This document shows, piece after piece, positions 52,044-61,958 of a stretch of DNA of 64,000 nucleotides. The position numbers were made by a program, and so were the translations under genes. Position 1 is the first letter of the stretch. Every line of letters starts with the position of its first letter. Location of the stretch: the NCBI GenBank assembly GCA_046292465.1, contig JBKBRB010000009.1:30982-94981 (forward strand). Reading direction: 5' to 3'. Source of the DNA: JANWWM01 sp046292465 (lineage in GTDB: Bacteria; Bacteroidota; Chlorobiia; Chlorobiales; Thermochlorobacteraceae). A model generated the notes under the pieces. It made no database searches. It was not told the DNA's origin and worked only from the letters and a program-made list of their open reading frames with translations.

Positions 52044-52493
52044 TTATTGACCGGGCGGAAGCGGCGGATTGACGGGCGAAGCCGTTTCAGGCAAAGTCCT
52101 CTGCTCTTTGCCTTGCGGCAATCGCTCGACTTTTGTGATTAAATACTTTGAATCGCCAAGCCAAACATAGCGGAAGTATTTTTCTTCGTAATGCAAATTA
52201 ACACGCTCGCCCGTAAGTGAAACCTCTTGTAAGGCTTGAATAACTTCCTTTCGGTCTTTCGGAACGGAAAATTCAAAAACAGTGGAAAGTTGATTGTCAT
52301 CATTTTTGAATGCGCCAAACGTGCCGATGTTCATTTGCCCTTCGTAAGTCTTAAAGAGAAATCCCCTTTCCGATAATTTCACGACCACGCCCGCACGAAT
52401 GCCCGTGCTGTAGTTGCCGAAGTAAAGAAACGACGCAACTGCAATCAAAAGGAGCAACACAATCACGCCGCCAATGATGAGAAATTTTTTCAT
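52044..52493 (-). CDS. Single-pass membrane protein of a Bacteroidota/Chlorobi family
   Basis: ATG 52493 gives 149 residues; the ORF's outer start reaches into the divergent TonB receptor gene and is rejected. One N-terminal helix (KKFLIIGGVIVLLLLIAVASF) anchors the protein. The following text NYSTGIRAGVVVKLSERGFLFKTYEGQMNIG is the core of a family sometimes mislabelled 6-phosphogluconate dehydrogenase (quoted in part). It has no dehydrogenase fold. The function is unknown. Confidence 0.75.
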   Translation of the reverse strand: MKKFLIIGGVIVLLLLIAVASFLYFGNYSTGIRAGVVVKLSERGFLFKTYEGQMNIGTFGAFKNDDNQLSTVFEFSVPKDRKEVIQALQEVSLTGERVNLHYEEKYFRYVWLGDSKYLITKVERLPQGKEQRTLPETASPVNPPLPPGQ

Positions 52494-52580
52494 AATGCGT
52501 TGAACAGTTGTTGTAAATCGGTTGTGTGAAACAGTTCCAAAAATAACATTCCTTTGACGATTCGTTTCATCAAATCCCGC

Positions 52581-52588
52581 TATCTTTA
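52581..52588 (+). promoter_or_regulatory. Candidate promoter box TATCTTTA
   Basis: TATCTTTA matches seven of eight positions of the window's TATCTTTG boxes. It lies 41 bases before the TonB receptor start, with TTGACG further upstream at wider than ideal spacing. Confidence 0.35.
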
Positions 52589-52629
52589 CGCTCATCACTT
52601 GAAACGACTTTGAACCTTCGATTCCGACA

Positions 52630-54948
52630 ATGCTGAAATCGTTTAGGAGTTTTTCGTGGAGTTGTCTCTTTTTGCTCTCGCTTTCCACCGTGCTACATGC
52701 CCAGCCTACCGAAACCGCAACACCAACAGGCGTTTTGGAAGGCGTTGTGATTGACCGCATTACGAAGCAAGAAATCGTCGGCGCAAAACTTCAACTGCTC
52801 GACACGCCCTTTGGCACAACGTCCGACATCAACGGACGCTTTCGTTTTTCGGGACTGCCTGCGAAAACCTATCGCTTGAAAGTAACGGCGTTGGACTATA
52901 AGCCGCTTGTTCGAAGCGACGTGTTCGTCGGTTCGGTGCAAAGCACGAAGCTCACGATAGAGTTGCAACTCTCCGAAACCGTGTCGGTTGATGAAGTAAC
53001 GGTAACGGCGGATATGTTTTTCACGAAGCAAGCCGATTTGAAAGTCAGCACAAATACGCTTTCGCAAGAGGAAGTGAGGCGCGCGCCGGGCGCAGTCGAA
53101 GATGTGAGCCGAATGGTTTTGATTTTGCCCGGCGTCTCGTCAAGTGCCGACAACCGAAACGACCTTGTGGTGCGCGGCGGCAGTCCGATTGAAAACTTCA
53201 TTTTCGTCGATGGCATTGAAGTGCCGAACATCAATCACTTTGGCACACAAGGCGCAACAGGCGGACCGATTGGCATGATTGACGTTAATTTTTTGCAAGA
53301 AGTTAATTTCAGCGCGGGCGGATTTTCAGCACGATTCGGCGACCGCCTTTCCAGCGTGATGGACATTCGCTATCGCGAAGGCGATAAATCCGAGTTCAGA
53401 GGCAAGTTCGATTTAGGATTTGCAGGCGCAGGCTTTCAAGCCGAAGGCCCGCTCCAAAAAGGCGAAGGCGCGTTCATGATTTCTGCCCGCAAAAGTTATC
53501 TCGATTTACTCATCGGCTCAACAGGCTTAACTGCCGTTCCGAATTACTCCAACCTTAATCTCAAAGCCAGTTTTCAACTTTCGCCAAAACATCGATTTTC
53601 GCTCGTCGGGCTTGGCGGCATCGACGATATTTACTTCAAAGATTTTGAGAACGAAGACGCGCCAACGCGCGACAACATTCGCAACAACGGTTGGCAATAT
53701 GTTATCGGCATCGTGCATAAGTGGCTTTTCAGCGAAAAGACTTTCATTCAAACTTCGCTCTCGCACAATCAATACCGCTTCTTCACGAATGTAGATTCGG
53801 CGCGTGTTTTCACCTTTTATCGCAACAGTTCGTTTGAGCGCGAATACCTTCTGCGTTCCGACCTCTCGCATCGCTTTTCTCCAACCGATTTATTTGAAGC
53901 AGGCATCACGCTTCGCGCGATTGATAATCAAAACGCCGTCTTCTTGCGAAGTGGCTCAATCGGCGCAAACGGCGAACCCGCCGAAGGGTTTGATTACGAC
54001 CGAACCGGCGTTGCGCAAAAGTTCGGCGCGTATGTGCAATACACGAAAGATTTTTTTGCGCGGCTTTCCCTCACCGCAGGTGTGCGTTATGATTATTTCA
54101 GTTATCTCAATGCACCGCATGCCGTTTCGCCACGATTGGCAATGAGCTACGCGCTTCGTCAAAATCTCAAACTCAATTTTGCGGCAGGCATTTATCATCA
54201 ATCGCCTGTGATGGTGTGGCTTATTGCCGATGAGCGCAATCGCAATTTGAAATACGCGCAATCACAACACTTCGTTGGCGGCTTTGAGTATTTCCCTGCG
54301 GAAGATTTGAAAATCAGCGTTGAGGCGTATTACAAACGCTACTTGAATTATGCCGCAAGCGTTTCTATTCCGCAACTCTCTTACGCAAATGCGGGCGCGA
54401 ACTTCGGCACCTTCGGCACTGAAGAACTCGTCAGCGAAAGCACTGGCTACGCACGTGGCGTGGATTTCTTCTTGCAGAAAAAACTTTCGGCACAGTTTTA
54501 TGCAATACTTGGCTACACGATTTCCGACATTCAGTTTGCAGGACGAGACGGCATTTTGCGACCCAGCGCGTTTGACTTCCGACACATCTTCACTGCAATC
54601 GGCGGCTGGAAATTTTCCGACGCGCTCGAGGTTTCAGCCAAATGGCGATTCAGCGGCGGCACGCCCTACACACCGATTGACCTTGTGCGCGCTCGCGCCG
54701 TCAATCAACTGGTCTTCGATTTCAATCGCTTCAACGCCAATCGCTTTCAAGACTATCACCGATTAGACCTTCGGCTCGATTGGCGTAATTTCTTCGACGG
54801 CTGGAACATGGTCAGTTATGTGGAAATTCAGAACGTCTATAATCGGCGAAATCCTTTCACGCTGATATGGAATCAACGCCGCGCCAATGTCGAAGTCGTC
54901 TATCAATGGGCGTTCTTGCCCGTCGGCGGCGTAAAAATTGAGTTTTAA
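52630..54948 (+). CDS. TonB-dependent receptor with carboxypeptidase-like domain
   Basis: A 772-residue outer-membrane receptor with signal ending STVLHAQ. Residues about 34-115 are a carboxypeptidase regulatory-like domain (GVLEGVVIDRITKQEIVGA). The plug contains VTVTADMFFTKQADLK and SSADNRNDLVVRGGSPIENFIFVDGIEV, which is typical of Bacteroidota/Chlorobi receptors (quoted in part). The barrel runs to FLPVGGVKIEF. The substrate is unknown. It is divergent from the small membrane protein at 52044. Confidence 0.88.
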   Translation: MLKSFRSFSWSCLFLLSLSTVLHAQPTETATPTGVLEGVVIDRITKQEIVGAKLQLLDTPFGTTSDINGRFRFSGLPAKTYRLKVTALDYKPLVRSDVFVGSVQSTKLTIELQLSETVSVDEVTVTADMFFTKQADLKVSTNTLSQEEVRRAPGAVEDVSRMVLILPGVSSSADNRNDLVVRGGSPIENFIFVDGIEVPNINHFGTQGATGGPIGMIDVNFLQEVNFSAGGFSARFGDRLSSVMDIRYREGDKSEFRGKFDLGFAGAGFQAEGPLQKGEGAFMISARKSYLDLLIGSTGLTAVPNYSNLNLKASFQLSPKHRFSLVGLGGIDDIYFKDFENEDAPTRDNIRNNGWQYVIGIVHKWLFSEKTFIQTSLSHNQYRFFTNVDSARVFTFYRNSSFEREYLLRSDLSHRFSPTDLFEAGITLRAIDNQNAVFLRSGSIGANGEPAEGFDYDRTGVAQKFGAYVQYTKDFFARLSLTAGVRYDYFSYLNAPHAVSPRLAMSYALRQNLKLNFAAGIYHQSPVMVWLIADERNRNLKYAQSQHFVGGFEYFPAEDLKISVEAYYKRYLNYAASVSIPQLSYANAGANFGTFGTEELVSESTGYARGVDFFLQKKLSAQFYAILGYTISDIQFAGRDGILRPSAFDFRHIFTAIGGWKFSDALEVSAKWRFSGGTPYTPIDLVRARAVNQLVFDFNRFNANRFQDYHRLDLRLDWRNFFDGWNMVSYVEIQNVYNRRNPFTLIWNQRRANVEVVYQWAFLPVGGVKIEF

Positions 54949-54967
54949 TCCAACAACTTAACTCACA

Positions 54968-56437
54968 GTGAGTTCAAGAAACGCGCTTATAGTCTTCTTC
55001 AAAGTTCCGCAAGCAGGAAAGGTCAAAACACGTCTTTCGCCATTTTTCTCGCCCGAAGATGCAACAAGGCTTTACGCTTACTTCATTGAAGACACTTTTG
55101 AGAAAGTTTGCGCAACTTCTGTTCAAGTCTTCGGCTTCGTTTCAGGAGCGATAGATGAACAGTCGGAACTCTGGGAATTTCTTTCGGCAAGGCGTGTGCA
55201 AGTGGTAGAGCAAGTTGGCAGAGATTTAGGCGAGCGCATGTCGAGAGCATTTCGCTTTTGTTTTGAGCAGGGCTACAAGCGCGTGTGCATTATCGGCACA
55301 GATTCGCCCGATATGCCGCTTTCCATCATTGAGCGTGCGTTTGAGGTTCTTGAAACCAACGCGCCAACGGTTGCGATTGCAGGCGCAGACGACGGTGGCT
55401 ACGTGCTTCTTGGCATGAATCGATATTTTCCCGAAGCATTTCAACACGTGCCGTATAGCACAAGCGAAACTTACGCGGCAACTTTGGCTCAACTTTCAAA
55501 CATAAATGCTAACTTAATTGAGTTAGAAAAGTGGTATGATATCGACACGCCTGACGACCTCAAACGCCTTGCACAGACTTCGCTTCGGAGCCACGCACCG
55601 CGAACCGTAAATTTTCTTAACCATCTTTTCAATTCTCGAATCAATATGAAACTCACCATCGGCGTTACGGAATACTTGCGCAAAGCCCTTCCGCCCTACG
55701 AAACTAAAACCGACGAATACATCGCTTGGCTCAAATCAGGCGAAGCCTTCGGCTACGACATCGAGTGCGTGAGACTGCCTTATAGCAGTAGTTCGTTCGA
55801 AGCCTTAAAAGCCCAAAATCTTGATGCCCTTTCGCACCTTGATGCGATTGTCTTTTCAGGCGGTCATGATGTTGAGCCGTCGCTCTTCGGCGTGCAACTC
55901 TCGCGAGAAGCGTTGAATGAACTCAATGTTCAAAACTCCATTATCGAGCGAGACGAAATGGAACTCTTGCTTGCACGAAAAAGCATTGAGCAAGGCTTGC
56001 CTGTTCTTGGCATTTGTCGCGGCTTGCAACTGGTGAATGTGGCAATGGGCGGCACGCTGATTTTAGATATTGAAAAGCAAAAAGGCATTCACGGTCATGA
56101 AGCCAAAGGACCCGAAGAGAGCGGCTATCACACCATCACGCTTGAACCTAATTCTAAACTTGGCAAAATGATTGGCGCAACAAAAGGCGAGGTCAGCACG
56201 CGCCATCATCAAGCGGCGGATAAAGTCGGCGAAGGCTTGCGAATTGTTGGACACTCCAATGACGGCATTATTGAGGCGATGGAATCAATAGACGACCGAC
56301 CGATTTTTCTCGTGCAGTGGCACCCTGAACGCATGTGGCTGGAAAAGCGCGACAATGCCTTTTCAGAAACCTTGTTAAAAAACTTTTTAGCCTTCGTTGC
56401 ACAGCGCAAGCACGCTACAACAAGCGCAAGCGCGTAA
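54968..56437 (+). CDS. Fusion: TIGR04282 transferase + class I glutamine amidotransferase
   Basis: A 489-residue protein with a GTG start. Residues 1 to about 205 are a TIGR04282/DUF2064 glycosyl- or nucleotidyltransferase (FFKVPQAGKVKTRLSPF, then IIGTDSPDMP and DDGGYVLLGMN). Met227 onward is a separate gamma-glutamyl-GABA hydrolase/PuuD-like amidotransferase: nucleophile in GICRGLQLVN and His-Pro-Glu in VQWHPERM. The two are in one frame with no stop, joined by a 20-residue linker. Met227 (55646) could also act as an internal start. The 3' end overlaps the convergent glycosyltransferase gene by 23 bases. No substrate link between the domains is known. Confidence 0.85.
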   Translation: MSSRNALIVFFKVPQAGKVKTRLSPFFSPEDATRLYAYFIEDTFEKVCATSVQVFGFVSGAIDEQSELWEFLSARRVQVVEQVGRDLGERMSRAFRFCFEQGYKRVCIIGTDSPDMPLSIIERAFEVLETNAPTVAIAGADDGGYVLLGMNRYFPEAFQHVPYSTSETYAATLAQLSNINANLIELEKWYDIDTPDDLKRLAQTSLRSHAPRTVNFLNHLFNSRINMKLTIGVTEYLRKALPPYETKTDEYIAWLKSGEAFGYDIECVRLPYSSSSFEALKAQNLDALSHLDAIVFSGGHDVEPSLFGVQLSREALNELNVQNSIIERDEMELLLARKSIEQGLPVLGICRGLQLVNVAMGGTLILDIEKQKGIHGHEAKGPEESGYHTITLEPNSKLGKMIGATKGEVSTRHHQAADKVGEGLRIVGHSNDGIIEAMESIDDRPIFLVQWHPERMWLEKRDNAFSETLLKNFLAFVAQRKHATTSASA

Positions 56438-57551
56438 GCATCGCATCGTATTCTTTGAGCACTAACCGTTCATCAAATTCGCGAATCACTTTCTCGCGTG
56501 CTTTTTCGCCCATTTTGCGCCGTTCGGCTTCTGAAAGGTTGAGCATCGCTTCCATCTTCTCGGCTAAGTGAATGCTGTTGTTGGGTTTTGCCAAAAAGCC
56601 CGTTACGCCGTCCTCGACCACATCTCGACAGCCGACATTATCCGTGGTGATTATCGGCTTTGCCATGCTCGCGGCTTCTAAGAGCGCGCGCGGCACGCCT
56701 TCACGATAAAACGACGGAAGCAAAATGCAATCGGCATTGGCAAGAAACGGAACAACATTGCTCGTGGTGCCGAGATAAGTAACCACGCCTTCCGCTTGCC
56801 ACTTATCCATTTGCGCTTTGGTAACGCCCGTCTTTTCATCGTCGCTTAAAAAGCCCAAGAGTTGAAATTCGGCATGCGGGTACTTTGGCTTTAAGTTTCT
56901 TGCCGCTTCAACAAAGACCCCGACACCTTTTTCCCACAAGAGCCGCGCACTCAAAAGAAACACGAACTTATTGCTTGACGACGATTTCGGAATCGGCACA
57001 AATTTTTCTGTATTGACACCTTCGCCCGGCAGTTGCAAAGTTTTTTCCTTCGGCACAATGTTGGCGGTCAGAAGCAACTGGCGGTCATCTTGATTGACGA
57101 ACCAAACTTCTTTGGCAAACGAGAACGCCGTTTTCATCAGGCGCGTGGCAACTCGATAGAGCCAATTTCGTTTGCTGAACGCATAGCCCAATCCGCTCAC
57201 GACCGCCATTGAAGGAATGTGCGCCATTCTTGCCGCAAGCGAGCCATACACATTCGGCTTGATGGTGTAGTGAATGATAAAGTCAGGCTTGTGCGCTCGG
57301 TAAATGCGATACAAGCGAAACATCAACGCTAAATCGGCAAGTGGATTTGTGCCGCGTCGGTCTATTTCTACCGAAACTGTCTTGCAATTTTCTTTCTCGA
57401 GAAGCGTCATGAAGTCATCGTGCGGCGCAATCGCTAAGACATCAAACCCTTTGTCTTGCAAGAAGTGAATAACGCCCAAGCGCAAGTTGTAGAGATACCA
57501 CGCCGTGTTGGAAACCATTGCGATTGTTTTGCGCGACTGTGCTAATGCCAT
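56415..57551 (-). CDS. Glycosyltransferase family 4
   Basis: A 378-residue GT-B enzyme. The N-terminal half has the acceptor-side pattern (VSNTAWYLYNLRLGVIHFL, then HYTIKPNVYGSLAAR) of lipid-linked oligosaccharide GT4 enzymes such as WbuB or PglA. The C-terminal half has LLSARLLWEKGVGVFVEAA and the donor motif REGVPRALLEAASM. It is likely to add N-acetylhexosamine or a similar sugar to undecaprenyl-linked glycan. It is the last gene of a minus-strand polysaccharide cluster. Confidence 0.85.
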   Translation of the reverse strand: MALAQSRKTIAMVSNTAWYLYNLRLGVIHFLQDKGFDVLAIAPHDDFMTLLEKENCKTVSVEIDRRGTNPLADLALMFRLYRIYRAHKPDFIIHYTIKPNVYGSLAARMAHIPSMAVVSGLGYAFSKRNWLYRVATRLMKTAFSFAKEVWFVNQDDRQLLLTANIVPKEKTLQLPGEGVNTEKFVPIPKSSSSNKFVFLLSARLLWEKGVGVFVEAARNLKPKYPHAEFQLLGFLSDDEKTGVTKAQMDKWQAEGVVTYLGTTSNVVPFLANADCILLPSFYREGVPRALLEAASMAKPIITTDNVGCRDVVEDGVTGFLAKPNNSIHLAEKMEAMLNLSEAERRKMGEKAREKVIREFDERLVLKEYDAMLTRLRLL

Positions 57552-57556
57552 TTGCG

Positions 57557-58666
57557 TTAAAGTTTTTCAAAAACGTTGAGCGTTGCTTTTGCCGCTTCGT
57601 GCCACGAGAAGCATTTGGCGCGTTCTAATCCTTTTTGCACGAGGCTTTCTCGCAGTGGCGCATTGTTCCAAACTTTATCAATCGCATGCATCAATTCTTC
57701 GGTTGTTTCAAAGGCGAACCCAGAGCCTGCCGAGACTTCGGGCAGTGCGCCGCGATTGGCGTAAATCGTCGGCACGCCGCTTGCCATGGCTTCAACGAGC
57801 GGAATGCCGAACCCTTCGTAAAGGCTTGGAAATACAAAGACCTTCGCAGATTGATAGAGTGCGGGCAAATCGTCATTACCTATGAATCCAACAAATTTCA
57901 CAAGGCTGTGCAAGTCGTAATCATTCATCAGTTGTTGCAGTCGGTCGGAGTCGTCTCCTTTGTTGCCTGCAATCACCAGCGGAAAGTTTTTGCCTTGTGC
58001 TTTGAGTTTGAAAATCGCTTCCAAGAGTTGCCCATAGTTTTTGTTGCGATGCTGTGTGCTGACCGAAAGCAAAAATTCGCTGAACGGAATTTGAAGTTTG
58101 TTCAAGAGTGCTTTACGCTGTTCATCGCTCACGCGCGTGCGAAAGGCTTCATCAATGCCGTTATAGACGACGCTGATTTTTTCTTCGGGAAGATGATACT
58201 CGGCAATCGTATCGGCTTTGGTGAGTTCAGAAATGGCAATAATGTGATGGGCTTGAACGGTGGATTGGTCAATAAAGACGCGCCGATAGAGCCGCCTATC
58301 CCAACGAATGGCATCAGGCACAACGCGATGATAAAGGTCGTGCATTGTGATGACCGTTTTGCCTTTGTAAAAAATCGGCTTAATGAAGAACGGACAAAAA
58401 AGCAAGTCGGGCTTCATGCGGTTGAGTTCCGAGACCAGCGCGGTTTGTTCCCATGCGATTCGGTGCAGGCTACTCTGAAACACAACTTTGCGCAAGGTGA
58501 TGTTCGGCGCAAGAAAATCATCAGCAAATCGATAATGCGCGCCAACAAAAATCGTGAAGCGGTGCGGGGATTGCAGTTTCGCAATAGCAGAAAGCAAGTG
58601 ATGCGTATAGAATCCTGTTCCGCTGTTTTGATTTTTAAGCAAGAGCGCGTCGACGGCGATGTGCAT
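57557..58666 (-). CDS. Glycosyltransferase family 4 (mannosyltransferase-like)
   Basis: A 369-residue GT-B enzyme from ATG 58666; a TTG at 58672 is the outer choice. The N-terminal text MHIAVDALLLKNQNSGTGFY is a typical GT4 opening. A linker FLLSVSTQHRNKNYGQLLEA precedes the donor site YEGFGIPLVEAMASG with the E-x7-E motif. The acceptor is unknown. It starts 3 bases after the polymerase gene and ends 5 bases before the next GT4 gene. Confidence 0.87.
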   Translation of the reverse strand: MHIAVDALLLKNQNSGTGFYTHHLLSAIAKLQSPHRFTIFVGAHYRFADDFLAPNITLRKVVFQSSLHRIAWEQTALVSELNRMKPDLLFCPFFIKPIFYKGKTVITMHDLYHRVVPDAIRWDRRLYRRVFIDQSTVQAHHIIAISELTKADTIAEYHLPEEKISVVYNGIDEAFRTRVSDEQRKALLNKLQIPFSEFLLSVSTQHRNKNYGQLLEAIFKLKAQGKNFPLVIAGNKGDDSDRLQQLMNDYDLHSLVKFVGFIGNDDLPALYQSAKVFVFPSLYEGFGIPLVEAMASGVPTIYANRGALPEVSAGSGFAFETTEELMHAIDKVWNNAPLRESLVQKGLERAKCFSWHEAAKATLNVFEKL

Positions 58667-58668
58667 GG

Positions 58669-60153
58669 TCAAATCGAGTTGGGAGACGAGTTAAAGGCAA
58701 TTTGCAGTCTTGTTCGTCGTGCGAGCAAGCCGAGCGCGATTGCGCCCCAAACCGCCGTCAGTGCAAAGTTTGGCAATCCGCCCGTCAAGCCTTGATTGAC
58801 AAGCAAGAAGGTCGGAAAGAAGAACAAGAAATACCAAAAGTAAAATTTGCTGTTTTGCATCAATCGCGTTTCGCGAAAAAGTTCGTTCAAGGTGCGAATA
58901 AAAATGCCGAAGATGAAGAGCGTCAGAAATGTGCCGAGCGCACCGAAGTTCATGTAGCCCTCTCCGAAAATGGACATTTCAAAACTGAAAATTGAGAGCA
59001 GTTTCGGATAAAACATTTCCATGAAGTAGTAGGTTGTTTGATACGGCTTTTCGAACGGGAGCAGTTGTCGCGGAATGTAGGCGATAAGGTCGCCGAGCGT
59101 GCCTTTGCCATAAAGCAAATCGTTCTCGGAATAGATGGTTGAAAATCCTTCGACAATTTCGCCGAAGCGATGGAGCGCGTCCAAGCGTTTAAGCACCGTT
59201 CCGAAGGCGATTTCATACCAAGAGAGGTCGAGTTGCTGACGAATGCGCTCTAAGGCGGCGCGCTCTGACGCAGAAAGCGCAAGCAAATCGCGCACTTCAC
59301 CAAGCAACGCCACAATGCCGCCCAACAAGAGTCCTAACAAAGCAATCGTCAAAATAGGCACTTTTCGGTAGCGATGATACCACATCACAATGGCTAAAAA
59401 TCCTGTCAAGACGAAGTTGCCGCGAATGCCGAAACTAATCCAAACTGCCGATTCAATCACGAAGAAGAGAATCCAAAATCGCCACTGCGATTGTTCAAAT
59501 TGGTGCTTGGCGTTGGCGAGGAAAGCAAAGAAAAGCGTTTTGGGAATCATCAAGGCGAAAGTCATGAAGGTAGCGATGGCGGTGGTTGCGCCAAGCGAGA
59601 AGGCTTTACGACGAAATTCGCTCATGTCGAGCGCGGCTTGAATCGGCGTTGCGTAGCCTGCGGTCCAAACCGCCAGCACATAAAGCACAACCCCTACGGC
59701 TAAGTAGCCCTTTGAGAGTTGCACAATCGCGGTCGAGTTGAAACTAAACTGTTGCGCGAAGTTGAGCGCAATCGAGTTTGCGACGGCGCGTCCAAGATTC
59801 AAGAAAAATCCAATCCAAAAGCAAACAATCCCTGCAAGGAAGAGCCAAATCGTGCGCGTGAGAATTTCTTTCGGAAGCGGATGCTCGAGCGTCTTCATTT
59901 CAAAAATGGCGGGCAACAGCGAGAGCACATCGTAAATCGTGAACATCAAGAGCACTGCGCCAAGCGGCTTGATTAAAATGCTGAGCGTTTCTTTGTCATC
60001 GCGAAATTGCTCTGTGTAATTGAGCCACCAAAGTCCAAATGCCGTGAGCAAATAGACGCACGAAAGCAAGGAAAGATTTTCAACTTCGAACAAGAGTCCT
60101 AACAAAAACAGCACCACAAAGACCGCGAGATAAATTTGAGCAATGCGTTTCAT
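58669..60153 (-). CDS. Wzy-like O-antigen/oligosaccharide repeat-unit polymerase
   Basis: A 494-residue membrane protein with about 11-12 hydrophobic segments. A large loop near residues 300-380 includes GKGTLGDLIAYIPRQLLPFEKP, a pattern seen in WzyE-like and oligosaccharide repeat unit polymerases. It would join repeat units in the periplasm. Its place between GT genes and a Wzi-like gene fits. It is followed at once by the GT4 gene. Confidence 0.7.
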   Translation of the reverse strand: MKRIAQIYLAVFVVLFLLGLLFEVENLSLLSCVYLLTAFGLWWLNYTEQFRDDKETLSILIKPLGAVLLMFTIYDVLSLLPAIFEMKTLEHPLPKEILTRTIWLFLAGIVCFWIGFFLNLGRAVANSIALNFAQQFSFNSTAIVQLSKGYLAVGVVLYVLAVWTAGYATPIQAALDMSEFRRKAFSLGATTAIATFMTFALMIPKTLFFAFLANAKHQFEQSQWRFWILFFVIESAVWISFGIRGNFVLTGFLAIVMWYHRYRKVPILTIALLGLLLGGIVALLGEVRDLLALSASERAALERIRQQLDLSWYEIAFGTVLKRLDALHRFGEIVEGFSTIYSENDLLYGKGTLGDLIAYIPRQLLPFEKPYQTTYYFMEMFYPKLLSIFSFEMSIFGEGYMNFGALGTFLTLFIFGIFIRTLNELFRETRLMQNSKFYFWYFLFFFPTFLLVNQGLTGGLPNFALTAVWGAIALGLLARRTRLQIAFNSSPNSI

Positions 60154-60155
60154 GG

Positions 60156-61898
60156 TCAGATGTTTAATTGCGCTCCAATGAACCAGCGAATGCCTGAAAA
60201 ATTTTCGCGTTGATTGCGCGAGAAGACGAGAAAGTTTCGCGCGTCTTGATAACTCATCCAGCCGTTCAAAAACAAATTGCGTATGACTTCAAAACTCACA
60301 GCGGCACGATATTCCTCGCGCACGCCCAGCGCGCCGCTCAAGAATTTGACAAACTCTGAATCAAGTTCAGGGCGACGGCTCAAGAGAACATCACCTCCCA
60401 CATTCGTGAGCGAATCAGGATTTGCGCCATGACGAAAGCGCGTGTAACTCACCGACGCAATGAGTTGTTTGGTGAAGCGGTATCGCGCCTCGATGAACAA
60501 GTTGTCGGAATTTGGCGGCGCAAAGTAGCCGAGTTGCGTGCCGTAGTGTAAGTAGGCTGTAGCGTTATCTTGTGGTCGTGTTGCGCTGCGCGTGTAGGTG
60601 TAAGGGTCGACGCGCCCATACTCAATGCGAAAATCAATGTTCTGAATTTGAAATGGGTCGACGATATAAAGCCCAGAGAGATAGGCGAATTTATTGCCCC
60701 AAAAATTCTTACCGATTTTGCTTGTGGTTAAATCATCGATAAAAATTTGACCGTAAAGCGAAAGGCTTGGCACAACGCGCCAGTTGAAATCGGCACCGAT
60801 GGCGGCGTTGTCGGGACTGCCGTAGTAGTGTTCCATCGAGCGATAAAACATAATCGGATTCAAGTAGCCGATATCAAAGCCTCTGCCTGCGGTGATGATG
60901 CTTTCATACAAGCCGAGATTGAGATTCGGGTGAAATTGAATATCCAATCGATGCGCGGCGAAATACTTCTTGTTCTGCGGAATGCTGAGATTGGTTTGAA
61001 GTTCGTAGTCGATGAGTTCAGCAAAAATGCTGGTGTATTTGAGTTTCCAAATTTTGAGCCGAAGCAGAAGTTGATTGTATGATGTGGCGTAATCAGACAG
61101 CACGAGACTGCCCGTTGCGCCTGCACCCCATTGATTTGAGAATTTTCCGTAGGCGATTTCAAAGTAGTTCGTGGCAACTTTGAGGTATGCGACGGCTTCA
61201 TCGTGATACGCAAATCCGAACTGACGGCTCAGCGCAAAGCCGTAGCGCGGAAGCGCGAAGACTTCTGCGGGGAAGGCACTGTTGGTGCGCAAGGCGTTGT
61301 CGCGAATGTTGATGTAATAATCCACGCGCTCGCCGATTCTGCCCCAAACCATCGCGCCGTTGGTGAGGCGGTCTTCGCGTTGGAAGTCGGACGAATCTAA
61401 CCGGCCACGCTGAAACGTGCTTCCTGCGACGAAGTCAAAATTCGCCGTAAACTCGTCGGTATCTACCGCAAGAAGATTGCGACCGTTTTCAAAGGTGAAA
61501 CTTGGCACAAGCGATTGCACAGGCGAAAGCACGCGCTCGATTTCCGTCTTGTAAAAGGCATCAGGCGTTGGAATGTCTTTGAAATTCAATCGCCGTAGTT
61601 CGTCACTGAACTCGCGCAAACAGAAGTTCACTTGCTCACGCTCAACAGAATTCAAGCGATTTCGATTTTCGGCAAGTTCAGCAACATACTTCGCCAGTTC
61701 CACACGCGCCACAGGACGCGCATCGAGATAAACCTGCTTCAAATTGCCTTTGATGTATTGGCGTTGAAGAAAGTCGTAAATCCAATGATTGAGTTCAAGA
61801 TAGACGCCGCCTTGTGAAACTTGCGTCAGCGATTGCGCTTGAAGAGCCGACGAAAGGCATAACAAGCCGACACAAAAGATGAGATAGATGCGAAACAA
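60156..61898 (-). CDS. Wzi-like outer-membrane beta-barrel protein
   Basis: The ORF extends to ATG 62039, but that overlaps the divergent GT gene by 80 bases. A TTG at 61898 gives 580 residues with signal FRIYLIFCVGLLCLSSALQAQ and is preferred. After it comes a helical module (LNHWIYDFLQRQYIKGNL, then RPVARVELAKYV) like that of the 11652-13328 protein. A long beta-barrel follows with FAYHDEAVAYLKVATNYFEIAYGKF and GFDIGYLNPIMFYRSMEHY. Wzi-family proteins hold capsule at the cell surface, and the neighbouring polysaccharide genes support that role. Confidence 0.7.
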   Translation of the reverse strand: MFRIYLIFCVGLLCLSSALQAQSLTQVSQGGVYLELNHWIYDFLQRQYIKGNLKQVYLDARPVARVELAKYVAELAENRNRLNSVEREQVNFCLREFSDELRRLNFKDIPTPDAFYKTEIERVLSPVQSLVPSFTFENGRNLLAVDTDEFTANFDFVAGSTFQRGRLDSSDFQREDRLTNGAMVWGRIGERVDYYINIRDNALRTNSAFPAEVFALPRYGFALSRQFGFAYHDEAVAYLKVATNYFEIAYGKFSNQWGAGATGSLVLSDYATSYNQLLLRLKIWKLKYTSIFAELIDYELQTNLSIPQNKKYFAAHRLDIQFHPNLNLGLYESIITAGRGFDIGYLNPIMFYRSMEHYYGSPDNAAIGADFNWRVVPSLSLYGQIFIDDLTTSKIGKNFWGNKFAYLSGLYIVDPFQIQNIDFRIEYGRVDPYTYTRSATRPQDNATAYLHYGTQLGYFAPPNSDNLFIEARYRFTKQLIASVSYTRFRHGANPDSLTNVGGDVLLSRRPELDSEFVKFLSGALGVREEYRAAVSFEVIRNLFLNGWMSYQDARNFLVFSRNQRENFSGIRWFIGAQLNI

Positions 61899-61958
61899 TT
61901 GAGAAATTAAGTTTTGTTGTAAGTTTGAAAAATAAGTGAGTTTTCTGACCTGAAAAAC

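Noticed and set aside
52044..52493. 6-phosphogluconate dehydrogenase
   Set aside because: Relatives carry this label, but the protein is only 149 residues with one membrane helix and no Rossmann fold or substrate motifs.
57635..58795. Long plus-strand ORF (386 codons) opposite the GT4 gene
   Set aside because: It is antisense to a clear GT4 gene, has no family-like text, and its composition follows from the codon bias of the true gene.
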